Assembly: GCA_024305405.1 (NCBI GenBank)
Contig: JAKNDB010000087.1
Location: forward strand, 5,768,501-5,832,500
DNA: 64,000 bases
Source of the DNA: Dirofilaria immitis
Lineage: Eukaryota > Nematoda > Chromadorea > Rhabditida > Onchocercidae
Direction: 5' to 3'
Shown here: positions 13,384-26,600 of the stretch, piece by piece
How positions within the stretch are numbered: the first letter of the stretch is position 1
Layout of the letters: every line of letters begins with the position of its first letter
Translations under genes and position numbers: made by a program
Notes under the pieces: generated by a model
The model's input: only the letters and a program-made list of their open reading frames with translations
Databases searched by the model: none
Told to the model about the DNA's origin: nothing

Positions 13384-14092
13384 TCACAAAGAGGATTCTT
13401 TATCTCCACTTTTCTTCTCTATCACAAGTTTCGAAATTGGATAATTCTGATATAAAATGGATTGACGACGTATTGCCTGTAGCAGTTCCTGACACTTCTA
13501 GAAAATGACATATTTCGAAAGCAATATTTTTATCAGGATCATTAATCATCCTACAATTTTTGATGAAGTAACTGAATGAACACAACAATATCTATCGAAA
13601 ACAAACTACAGAGACCCGAATTTAGTTTTAATGTCTACTCGTTATTCAAAGCCATACTGCGTAAAGCCTCAATTTTTCGAACATTCCAAATTATAATTCG
13701 GAAAATATTTGTAGGAAAGACCATAATATTTGAAGCTATGGCAAAGATGAATACCTCGTAAAATTCGGCTTGTGAAATATTTTTGTTTATCACAGCTGCC
13801 GTAAAATGATCGCGTATTCTTCGTTTGAAAAATTCTCGATAATTATATTGCGGGAACTAAAAACATCAGTTTTGATTATTTCTCTCCATTAAGTCAGTTT
13901 GGAAAATAGACATGAATTTACAAATAAGCTTTGTCACCGAACATCATTTGTAGGATGCGGATACGGCATACACAAAGAGACTATTAAAAACACTTTTTGA
14001 ATGATAATACGTAAAATCCGGCGCACCTGCGAGGCAGACCGCAAAAGTTGCTTATAGAGACGGATCCAACCAACCCTCGAAACACTTCCCAT
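13384..14092 (-). CDS. LYRM4: LYRM4/ISD11-like LYR-motif protein (three exons, 93 aa)
   Basis: Small mitochondrial LYR-family adaptor that stabilises the cysteine desulfurase NFS1 and binds acyl carrier protein in Fe-S cluster synthesis. Exons are 14027-14092 (MGSVSRVGWIRLYKQLLRSA, the LYR-type motif being LYKQLLR), 13755-13856 (FPQYNYREFFKRRIRDHF) and 13384-13497 (ELLQAIRRQS, then LVIEKK), all joined at phase 0 with standard splice sites. The total is 93 aa against 91 in human ISD11, and the YNYR...RRIRD block and the QA.RRQ...L..Y..KLVIE block align in order. The third exon uses a frame different from a longer, meaningless open frame at 13400-13588, so an ORF scan alone would miss it. There is no obvious cleavable presequence, as in other ISD11 proteins. 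Orientation and spacing suggest co-transcription with MAT1. Confidence 0.9.
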
Positions 14093-17000
14093 CCGATTCG
14101 ATCACCACAGTTTCTCAAAATGACAAAAACATTTCATTTTTTCTCCTCTTAATCTTATTCATAATACACTATTACGAATCTTTATCAGTCTTTCAAACCT
14201 TCCTCATTCCAATGTTCTCTTTTCTTCTCCCCTTCTTTCGATCATTATTTAATCGAATTCTTCTTATAGATATCTTTATTTCCAATTTTATTTCGCACAT
14301 TATTTTTACTCCTCCCTTCTTTCCATTCTATATATTATTCAACGCACACCATTCCGTCTCATCGACCTCTGCTTCTCTTCTCAAGCACATCCCTAATTTT
14401 TTGTCATCACTTTATTAAACCTCATCTAATCAAACAATCGTTGTTGGACCTAATTCATTCTTTACAGCGCCGCATTAATTAGGCCAGCGATTGTGGAAGT
14501 TTTGCTTGGATTGCATGGGAAGAGTCTTCTTCAAAGTATTTACTAATAGTACGGAGATAATTGGGTCTGTGCTGCGCCTACTTTAGCAATGAATTGAATA
14601 AATTTAAGGAAAAGATTGACATATAGCGTATTTCGATCCCGATGAACTTTTGGAGAGCATTTTCTCTGCGAAAAATTTTCGAAATGCTTGAAGAGGACAG
14701 TTGATGATAAGAGATTAATTTGTTACGGCACATAACGCAAAACTTAATAGCTCAATTAGTTTATTTTCTTTAATGCACAGAGCTTTGAAATATGTGATCA
14801 GTCATTATGCGAGCAAGAACTACGTTTTCCTGCTCATTTCATCGGTTCACATCTCAATAATTTTTATCCGGATTCAGAAAGCTAGAATGTATAATGAACA
14901 AGACTAACAGAAGGTATCAAACAACAAGCATAACGTGTCTGTGGTGCAAGTTAAGATTCAGAAAATTCTTTAAAGCTTTTCCTCATTGAAACAATTATTT
15001 CTTGTCAACAGTAACTATTCCAGTTATTATCACTTATCGGCAATAGTTACAATCCAGTCGAAAACTGTTCGTTATTGATGCATGGAATCCTTATTCTCTT
15101 TTGGGTGATACTTCAAAATTTTCTTAGTTGTCGGTTCAATATTTCTGATTGACATTTATAGAGTTCTTTTGTCTTAGAATCTGCTTTAAATGTAAAATAG
15201 TCAACGTCAACTTTTTTTCTTTGTTATTTCAAGAGGATCAGCCTTATGATTGATTTCGATTACATATCCTTTTTTCTACCGTCATTTTCAAGATTTCTGT
15301 TTCGTAAAATTTTTTCAACATCCACTGCGGTACGTTTATTAGCGACGTAATGATTTTTCTGTCTAAAATCGTTAAAAATTGATGGAAATCGCGTTTTAAA
15401 ATAATTGGCAATTAATAATCATTACGAAAATATTGGATAAAAAGTCATATTTATTTAAGAATACATCCCAATACCAAACAACAAATTTTAGCAAAGCAAA
15501 AATGCAGTTACTTCTACATCAATCAAATGCTTTTAGAAATAACTTGTATACCACTTGTATACCATCTAAAATCCTTAAGCTTAATCACTAGATCCGATTA
15601 GGGAAGGAACCTCAACGGAATTTTCCAACTGCGCAAAAATTTTGATTTATGATAAATCTTCGTAAAAAATACAATTATCAGCTTCCCTAAACATCATAGA
15701 TCTGAAGAGTATCTCTGTTAAGATTATTGAAAACAGTATCAAAATCCCATCGACTTTAGTTATAAGTTTCAGCTAGCTTCACTTAAACCAGTCCGAATTG
15801 AAACAAGTATTTTGATGAGATCTAAAAATTTCCAATTTTGAGTTCTTGTCCGTTTCTAGCAAGCCCATAAAATCTGGATTAAAATCGTTCTACCACATCT
15901 AATTTTTTGATGGAATTTCGATGCAAAATATATCTTAGTACATCTTATCATCATTGGACCAAACCATGAAGGGCATAAATTATAGAAACAATGTAGAAAA
16001 AAATATGTGACAGTTCATTAATACGATTTCTCAAATTTAACTTCATTTTACACTTCATCAGTCTGTCAACCGCCTACATCTAATATACTATTACATCGAT
16101 TTTTAATTTATAAAAATTCCAAAAAGCATGGAATAAATTTTCCTTAAAAATGATTTATCAATTTCAGATCTTCTACAGAGACATTAAGCAAAGGACAAAG
16201 CCTAAACAGAAAGGCTTTCCTTCTATTAATTAGCTGCCTTTGGAATTGGAAGAACTCAGTTTTCGATTCAATCAATTTAATATTTCAAAGAAAATATAAG
16301 CTCCACAGGTCAGTGCTATAATGAAGTGCCTATTTAAAATGTCTTCTATTCGGGGTAGCCGAGAACCGTACAAACAAATAAGTTGTAATACATGATGAAG
16401 CTATATAATACGCCGGTAATGTTAATAAACCAGGCTACAAGTACAATTGCATCACAAGTAACTCAATGATTAACTTTATCACCAATATTAAGTATAAGAA
16501 ATGGATAAAGTATGTTAAGTATAAAATGGATTATACTGCTAATGATACGAGAATTTATTCTCAATCTTCAACTTCAGTAATATACTACACATTCCTACCT
16601 CTCATATTTATTTGCAAAAGATATATATTTGACTTTTATTTAATCAATTTCACGTAAAACATGCTATTAATCTTGGTCATAGCCAGCTTCTTCTTTCTGA
16701 AACATTTTATCTCAAAAAAACTGACATTTTTGGCAGATAACAATTATCAATACAGTATTCTCTCCCTAATATTTCGAAATTTTTTTGGAATATATCGAAA
16801 GATAAAAGTATTTAAATAAAGAAAGAACATCAAAGACTAATAGTTATAAGTCCCTGGTATTGCTCAATGCAATCATCATATCACCTTCACAAATGGGAGA
16901 AATTTCTATTATCATTAATAACGTCTACATTACTTAATTTCTGTTATCATTAATAATGTTTTACAAATTAATGAATGTAACCAAACCTGAATAATTTTCG

Positions 17001-17618
17001 ATTAGAAAACAAGACTCAACAATAATATACAAAAATGTAGATGTCATATACAAAAGAATGACTTATTCTGCGTAAGTCAACGAAAGTTGCAAGGAAAATA
17101 CCGATAAGTAATTATAAATAACGAGTGGAACAAATGAAAAAGACTATAAGATGGCATTCCTAATACGACTATTTATGAAGCATATGTCATATAATGAGTG
17201 ATGATGTTCAATGACGAAATATATAACACATTAAAAACAGCTTAATCTCTCGTCTCTTACAAATCCACCATTCAGCGACTTTTTCTTCAATAGAATTAAA
17301 ACAATATATCATGTCCACTAGGAGTTAACGGGCAAATTACTAAAACACCGCCCACCAAATCTTATTCAGATTTTTCAAAGTCAAAAACACAGTAATCATG
17401 TTAAAACTTAAAATCATATTATGTATACAAATGAGGACTGAAACATGCCAAATTTTATTCCTATAAAGGAAAGAAAAAAATATAAATTATGGAAATTAAC
17501 TACGAATATTTCAGAATATTATTCCCTAAATTAATCAGAAATTTTGAAAAAACAAAATGAAAATAAAATGTCTAAAAAGATTTAAAACAAAATGGAAATT
17601 CACAAATCCCGTTAAAAT
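14093..17618. other. intergenic between TRRAP 3' end and LYRM4 5' end
   Basis: About 3.5 kb without a recognisable gene. A pyrimidine-rich tract lies on the plus strand at about 14130-14420 and creates a low-complexity open frame (14212-14418) that I do not consider coding. A short imperfect direct repeat occurs at 16901 and 16936 (about 22 bp each). The LYRM4 promoter should lie just right of 14092. Confidence 0.55.
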
Positions 17619-20600
17619 TCAGAACCAAGGATGTAAGCGCGGATCCAGACGTGCTAAATTTTCATCTTTGCGAGCTGTTTGTGTTAACTGAGCAATATAA
17701 TCAGCTAAGCTTTCTGTTTTATATAAATCTGAAATGTCTGTGAAGAAAATCAGAGCATGTTATTTAAGCTCACTTCCAAGAAGAATAATAAAATACTAAA
17801 AATGAAGCTCATACAAATCAAACAAGTCAATACAAACAAACGGCACGGATAAAATCGAATTTCTACGAAATGAATAAAAAAATAACCATTTAATCTACTT
17901 TCCAATAATTTTCCAGCACTTTGTGCTAATTTGAAAATTTCTGCTGCAGGTAGTTTTCTCTGTCGTGAGAATGCATCCCACAGAAAAGCTGAGCATAAAC
18001 GACTATCTTTCGTGCATGTAAACATCGAATTGTTGCGACTATCGAACAATTATAGTGACCTAAATTTTGCGAATACTAACATGAAATAGTTAACTTAAAG
18101 CGCAAAAACCGATCTTTCTATGAGTATGAGACTAGTCAGCAAAACCGTTTTTCATTAATTCATGTACCAGCTGACTAACATAATTAACTTTTACATCATG
18201 ATAATCATTAATTATGAACCTTCAACAGAGAAGCCCAGGAATTTATGCAAATTTGGCGACATTCGATATGGCACAACTCGATCAACTTCAAGTTCCACTG
18301 AAATTTTATATACAATGTTAAGAAATAATATTATAATTTATGAAGAAATAATACTTAATAAATCAACTATATCGTTGCTCATTCTCAAAGTAATTGAGTA
18401 CATCAATTTCAATTGGGTACATCAGTGTAAACATGAGATGTACAAGTGCAATCATCGCTTTGAAAATGAAACATACGAGTTTCAGGCTTTAATCCAAATA
18501 GGTAATCAACATTCATTATTTGTCCCGTTCTCGTATTTAAATAAAGGCCACATATCGTTATTGGGTTAAGATGAAGAATATATTCGCAAATGGAGAGCAC
18601 GGACATGTTTAATGCAACCTATGTCAAAATCAATACAAATTATTTTTATTTATCTTATTAAGATTTTATTCAAATAATGCTTGAATTATTTTCATGTTTA
18701 GAGTTTTAGGAAGACAAGAAACAAAACACGATGTGACATATTTTAGTTTAACCATAGAATTTTACTATGGTTACTTATTTTTGCAGTATATCAAATATAA
18801 CGTAATGCATGAGACATATCTCGATATCAAGGTAAACCTGCTTTCGAAGAGTGTAATAGTGTGTAGGATCTTCATAACGAGGAATTAACCATTTCGAAAG
18901 CGAATCAATCGGTAATATACTTTCCGAAGTCATATGATGAAACTCATCAAGCAATAGCTGATCCGTTACATTAGCGGATTCTGAGATACGATCATAAAAT
19001 CTGCAAATTTAGAAACTATTTAACAAGCTTCATCAAGATAGTGACTTATACTTTGAAATAAGTATTAATTTTCTTTTCCAAAAAATTTATTGATGTATAC
19101 TGTGAACAGACCACGAAACCATTTCAAACAAATTTGCCAGGAAAATTAAGAGTTTTCTGTACACCGGCAATGAAAGAATTCAAGATTTAGTCATCAATAC
19201 AAAAACAATAAGTAAAATGATGTAAACTAATATTATGAGAAGAAATCAGCTACCACAGTAAACTTTAATACGAAATTGATAATATTTGCTTGCAGTGACT
19301 TTTTGCTTGAATTTCTATTTTACAATACTGAAATGTTTCTGCAATATATTTAAAAATCAGTGCCAAATTTCTTTTTGCAAATTAGGTAATCCTCTGAATC
19401 GTTTAATGAGCTTTAATTGTAGCAAAAAGAAAAAAACACTTTTAATTGCGGCAAAAACGCTCACTCACTTCTCAATCAGTTTCGCAGAAGAAGATATATT
19501 AGTTTTGTTTTTTAAAATCGCATTTAAAATTTCTTCAAATGTGTAAAGAGAATTCATTTTATTGGTGCATTCAAATAACGATATGTTACCGATGTACGCG
19601 ACATGTGGTACTGCTAGTTGTAAGAATCGTCTACATGTTTCCTAAAAATTACACCGATAATTAGTAAATGCTTTATTCTTTAAAGCAAATAAATGGTTGA
19701 GTAACACTGAAACTTTTCTTAGAAAGAATTTGAAAAGAATAAAGAAAATAAAGCTAATAATAAAAACAGTAAAATGAATTACACAACAAAGCAACAAACA
19801 AAATAAAACAACATTAAACAGTGGTCAGATTAAACTCCAAAAATTTCACCTTCTCCTTCGTAAGAAAATGATTGATTAAAGCAAAAAGTTGGTGTATGCC
19901 AGAAGCATCTCGATTTACATCATAGTGTTTAGTTAAATAATAGCAGTACACCTGAAAAGCGTTAAATTTATTTCTTTATTTCTCCATTTATGTTGAACAA
20001 GAAAAAAATGAATATTTATTACGGTATCAGTTAAAGAAGAGTTCAAGAAGAAAAATGACCACACGAAAATATGAGCAATGCTGCACTTCTGCTTTCTACT
20101 GTATATATTCAATAGAAATGTAGTTTTCATTAGAATTTTAGCTTTCATCCTTTGGGAAATATTCATTTAGAACATTAATTTTTAGATTCAGTTACAATAA
20201 AAACATACTCTCCCATTTAGTGCACGGACAGAAATGCGACGTGTAATAATATCAGCCCGTCGTATCACGAAATAATACGGCATGAAACGATAGATAATTG
20301 CCGAAAATTCTTTGTTCTAAAAATAAAATATATTAGAAATCAAAACATAATTGATAAAAATAAAAGAATGAGAAAATAATATAACAATAGATATACCTTT
20401 ACTGTATAGTGTCCATTGAAAATTTCGACATTTGCAACTTTAGATGAATAAGATGACAGAATCTGACTAACATTTCGTATCAATTTTTTACTAAAATTAA
20501 AATTATAGAAAGATTACATATTTCCCAGGATATCCTTTCCCACTTATCATCAATATTTATATGCTCATAATGCTAAACAATAATTTTTGACTTCAGATAC

Positions 20601-23600
20601 ATGTTAAAATAACATAATGTTAAAATAACATATTTTTCGATCACGAAAAACATTGTTTTTTTTTCGCTTAAAACTTGTTATTACCATCAAATGAGCGCTA
20701 ATATTTTTATAACATTCCAAAGCTAAATATACTCGGTATTTTCTTTTTTCAATTATTTTCGTTCCAGTTGCTGTATTTAATTGCAACTTTATTATTAAAA
20801 AGATAAAGTTAAAGACAGAGCAACCTTGGTAATTTATCGAATTTTATAGCCAACAGTGATGACCATTTCACAACAATATTCAATAAATCTATCAGTTTGT
20901 CGTTCCTTCCCTTTTGGATATCGAAAGCAAATTCAATGTCTTGCGCACATTTTTTATATCCTGAAAAAGAAAAAAAACATGATAAAGGATATAAAGAGAA
21001 TTATACTGCCGCATCTAACCATATAGCAAAGAGTGTTCTTTCTTATCGGGGAATTTTCTAGATAATTAATTACTTGAAAACGGACATTAATTCCTATTTA
21101 TTAGTCTTCAACAGTAGATATATGGACAGACTAACTCGTTCTATTTTCCATAAGCAAATTTGACTACTGAGAAAATAATTAATTCAATATTTATTTCGAA
21201 TAGAAAAAACGCAGCGAAATACCTCATTGATTTCTTTAAAACCAGTGAAATCATTCAATGAACACCGCCAATTTCTGATTTCCATAAGGAAATTTTCGGG
21301 GATCAAAAGCGATGTTAAACAGTCGAGATTCTTATAAGCAAATCTTTAATTATGCATATTATTTTCTTTTTTAAAAACAAAATTATGATTGCCGCTATTT
21401 CTATCTACCTACATTAAAGTCATATGCAAACAAAATTAAGAACATAAAGATATTTAATGCAGTTTAATTAACCGAAAGAACTAATGACCAATTTTAAATT
21501 AGTTACAAATATTCTAATAATAATTTGAATCCAAATAAAACTCCTCTAAGCATAAATCTTTTTATTCTCTTCGCTGAAAATTACAAATATTTTGATAATG
21601 GCTTACCTAAATAACCGGTCCTTCAGATGATTCACTTCATGCAATGTGCGTTCCAGCCAATGTTCTTTCACGCTATTTAATTCAAACAACAAACGACAAA
21701 GAGCTGATATTTCGACAGGTCGGCTTTGACATAATTTTCTAATTATATTACGGAACAATTCTTCAGAAGTGGCTGGATTATTTTGATCATTCTTCAAAGG
21801 ATCAAGAGCTGAAAACATGCATACAAAAGATAAGAAAATAAAACATATTTTCCTATGTTTCAATATTACTCGTCGAGAGAAAAACATCGAAATCATAGCA
21901 AAACACCCGGATGCAATCCAAATGAATGTTTTGTCGCAACGCTCCTGATATAAAGAAATTCACTGCAATAAAATGACGTAAAATATTCTTTATTACCATC
22001 TTATTTAAAGAGATCAACCAGGATTTTAGTATAAAACTGAAATTAGTAAATATAACCTGTAGAAACATTTTCGAGAATAAAGTCAAGCGACTGTGAAGCA
22101 GCAATGGCATAGAAAACTTGTTGTTCGCTTGATTCTCCAACATGCGAAATGATACGTGCTATGGCTACAGATGGACGCACTTGTAATTCAGCGACCAATT
22201 GCGGTAACCTTAAATTGATTTGTGGATAAAAAATCTTCAGAATATCGAATAGTAACTAGAGGAAATAATGATAACTCGGATACAACAAAACAAGTTCCTA
22301 AAAGCTTCAAATGAGCAGAAAACATTATTAAATCGGGATTATGCAGCGATAACTATGAAAGAATGATTGAAAGTGTATGATAGGGGCTGATCATGATTGA
22401 AAGTGTATGATAGGGGTATACTGGTTTCATAAAATACTACCAAGCAAATATAATATTCACTAATGGAAGAGCTCAGTTACATATTGCTGATAAATCTGAT
22501 CATTAGTCAAAAAAAATTAAGTCAAAATAATAAGTCTTCTGAACATTTAAAGCTTCAATCCACTGACACACAATCTGAATAAAAAATCCTCATAAAAACA
22601 AAAAACGACATTCTTAAAAATTCTTGAGAGCGATTACCAAGGCAGCCAATTGCTTGCTGGTATACCAACGCCATGCTTTTCCAATTTTGCATCTACTTCC
22701 TTTTCAGCTATACTCCCATAAACTGATAATTTCTAAATACACATAAGTAACAACAAAACTGATCGAATCTATATTAGTTAATAGGTAAGTGCTAATTACA
22801 AAAAAGAATTATTTCTGATTATTTAACTCCGAAAGAACTGACTTTCATAAGCCATAATAATCGCACAATATATTTCCGTGCTCTTAATTCATTTTCCATT
22901 CTGGCACCTTCCATTATTCCAACTAAAGCTTCTATTCCTGCATTCAGTGCAACTTCCTCTGTCCTAAATAAATCTTTGTAACTTTTATGAATAAATCTTT
23001 GTAACTTATATGAAATATCAATCGAACCTATGTGTTGGACCAAATTTTGCAGCTCTCTTTTATTACTACTGATTTTTATGATTCTACCTAAATATCTCTC
23101 GAAATGAGATTTAAAGAATTCAGAGATGGCATACTTTTCAGCATCCAATCGGCTTTCAAGAAAGTCAGCCCAATGCAACCATACAGAATTTCCACCAGCA
23201 ACATTTTCATGCAGTAAAGCTGCATTTTTAAATGAATGACTTGCATCTTCATATCTCAAATTTGAAAAATAAGTAAAGCTTGTTTGATAACTGATTCAAA
23301 TAAAAAGTAAAAATATATTAGGAGTTCTAGAAAACTTCATCAGTACAATTCAATTAATGATAAAACTGATAATACTGAAACTGATCGAAAGAAATTTTAC
23401 GAAACTCTCACTGATCCAAAATGAATTACATTGTGGTTAAAATTGTAAAGGACTAAATATTTGCGAAGAAAAGCTCTCAAAAAAACTTGCTTTTCCAATT
23501 TCATCAAGATCTTCCCACGTAAAGAATAAAGTTTGGCGATATTTTCCTTAGTGAAAGTATTAATGGTTGTCTTCTGCGCAACAGAGAATGCTTCTATTAA

Positions 23601-26600
23601 TGCACTGTATTTCTGCTCTTCTGTCAAATTAGGCATGGATGCTCGTTGCAACAAACACTTCAAAAGCTCTCTCAGAGAAAAATAGGCGTCCATTGCTGGT
23701 AAGGCTGATAAAGTATGCATCCTTAATTTTTCTTAACTTTTAATCATAATTAAAAACTAAACTTCGTTAATGTTTAAATCTCACAATCATTCACAAATGA
23801 GATAAAAGATATTAATAACCACATGAAAAGTTTCCAAATTTCGAGAAACAAGAACAAAAAGTAGGAATTTGGTGGATTAATAGCCAATCCGAATAAAAAG
23901 TAGAAGCGAAATTTCAATGACTGATACCTGCTTAGTCTATCAATAGCAACATTTATGAGACCAGTTTTCCGAGCAGCACGCGCTATCATTAACTGAGAAT
24001 TCGCCGCCGAATAAACAGGAAGTAAACCCTGTTGAAGCTGATTCGATTGGCTCTGGAATGAAGTTTTCAAACCATATTGACTCAAAAAACCCACATATAG
24101 AAAAAAAAATCTTTTTTTTCATGCTCGCATAATAGTATAACCTAGAGGGACGTATTTTTCCCAATTCTCTTTTTTCCTCTTGAATTTTACTTTAAATATT
24201 TCTTCTCTTTCTCTTTCTTTTAATTTTTTCTGTATCTGTGCATTATTTTCTCAATTTTTTTCATATCCCTGTTGACTTTTTGCTTTTGAACTATGACTGT
24301 TATTCTAAGCAAATTACTAATATAAAAACAAAAATGTGAACGATCAAGACCGAAATATGTCTCCTTTCTTTTTGGCCGTATGTTACTTTTATCATTTGTT
24401 GATTATATTATAAAGTATATTAAAACACCGTTTACATGATCTATCAAATATTTCAGATCCAGTTTTTAAAAATTCATTGCTCGTGTCTTGAATAAGGCTT
24501 AGAAGTTGAATTCTTCTAATAAACAAAAACAAGAAGGCAATCAAATGACAAGAGAAAAAATAAGAGCGAAAGAAGGAAGGAGAAAAGAAGGAATATGATA
24601 ATTATTACTTTCAATATTAGTTGGAAAAAAATAAAATTTTTAAATCTCACTACAATCAACGAACGGAAATAATGAGTTAATAGCAACAGAATGAGAAAAA
24701 CAGATGAAGGAAAGAGAAATAATACTACCAACACCAAATGTAATGTATTATATTCCTGCACGCCTCATTAGACATTTTAAAATGAGTTTTGGAATTGAAA
24801 TGTTTAGTTTCGGAATATAAATTAGCAGCTAGGAATCATCCATCTATTCTAGGCTCAACTTTTAACAATAAAACATCTCTCTTATTTAGTCTATTGAAGC
24901 TGAGAGTTCTCATACAGTAGCTAATAATTTTAAGATAATATATTTGAAATAATGAAAATGAAAGAACAAGGAATGTTACTGTGATATTGATCATTTTTAT
25001 AATTCACGAGATTAATTCTTTTCTCAATCTCTATTATTTGATGAAACCTAAACCAAAAATCTATGGGAAATATTTTCTCACACATACCTCTTCTTATTAT
25101 ATTATTATTAATACCATCATCAACTTTTTTATTTCTTCTTATTCCATTTTAGATTATTTATGTTATTTCACTTATTTTCCAATACATCGTTTATTCACAT
25201 GATTTATTTCTACTTCTTCGCATGTATACTGCATTCCAAATTCATTAAGAACCATTATTTTTTTAGTTACGAAATTATGAAAAATATACATAGTTGCAAA
25301 TTACTTGGTAATCCAAAAAAATAGTGGAGACGATACGAAAGAACAAACCCTTCCATCTGTTGAAGAAGCTTAATGGCAGTATTATAATGATGAATGCGCC
25401 ACTGATGAATGTCAGTCCAAAACGATAACGGATCTGATAAAGCGTAAGATCGGCTTCTGAAAATTTTTCATTTCTCAATTTTAATAAAAGTTCAATTTTT
25501 ATGCATTATTCATTTATACCCAGTCATCAATAACAAATTTCGCATTTTCTATCACGATGTATTAAATTATGTTGAGATGTTCTCAGGTTAATATCACTAA
25601 TAGGTTATGCTTTCTGTTAAATCATTTATTTAAAAATCTTACATTCGGTATGATTGTAAAATGTCACAGCCTAATACCTTTTTCGTTTCCAAATTTTTAA
25701 TTATGATAAGAGTAATGATCACTTTTCCCATATTAGCTTGTCATAGGTCGCTTTTAATATGGGAGTGCTAAAAAAATATAATCACTGTAAAAATCATTTC
25801 ACGATACTGTGAAGGACATCAACTGACCTCCATGCTTTCACTACCGATTTAACATCGCCAATTGGATTTGATGGTAATGACACTTGACCACTAACTTCCG
25901 GATGATTAGTAAGTACACTAGCTTCTTGAATCTCTTGAATGAGATTTGCAGCCTGAAAAATCAGAGTACATTCCCTTCTATCATACCTAGCAATTTAGAT
26001 ACATAGAAGGAAAATCCGTTCTCCTATATTAATACTATAGTATAAAAATTATCTTGAACTAAAAAAATTTGGAATTCATATTGAATGGTAAAACAATTGA
26101 TCAAGATTCGTTAAGTATAATAATGATATAATCGATATATTACCAAAATGTTGAAAAAAATTAAATAGGATTTGTTTATTCGGAACTTAGAAATTGCACG
26201 ATCATTTTATAATTACCATCCTTTTGATTGACCTCAAGGAAAGAAAGTTATTGAATAAAAAGTACCAGTTTGCTACCTGAAGTATGTTAACATGGCTCAA
26301 GGAAACAACATCCGGTAATCGTTTCCATTCTGTAATCAAATCATCTCTTGCTGCTTCAAGTTCTCTACTAATCCTAACATGGAGTAACTCCGTAGCTCTA
26401 TCTTCTTGCATAGGGTGATGATTCTACAACAGAAACAAATTCAAATTATGATAGGAATAAATCAAGAGAAAAGATGAAAGATGAACGCGCAAACTTCAAT
26501 GAACCAAACATGTATGCTGCAATCCGAAGAAATTCCACTATCAATAAATCGATAAACTGAAATGAGTCCTTAAATCTTCATTTTTTTAATTTCTATTTCA

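Noticed and set aside
14212..14418. 68-codon plus-strand frame of Phe/Leu/Ser/Ile
   Set aside because: It arises from a pyrimidine-rich tract and has no coding character.
18162..18569. 135-codon plus-strand open frame
   Set aside because: It is antisense to TRRAP kinase-domain exons whose minus-strand translation matches the family; the plus frame has no similarity or splice support.
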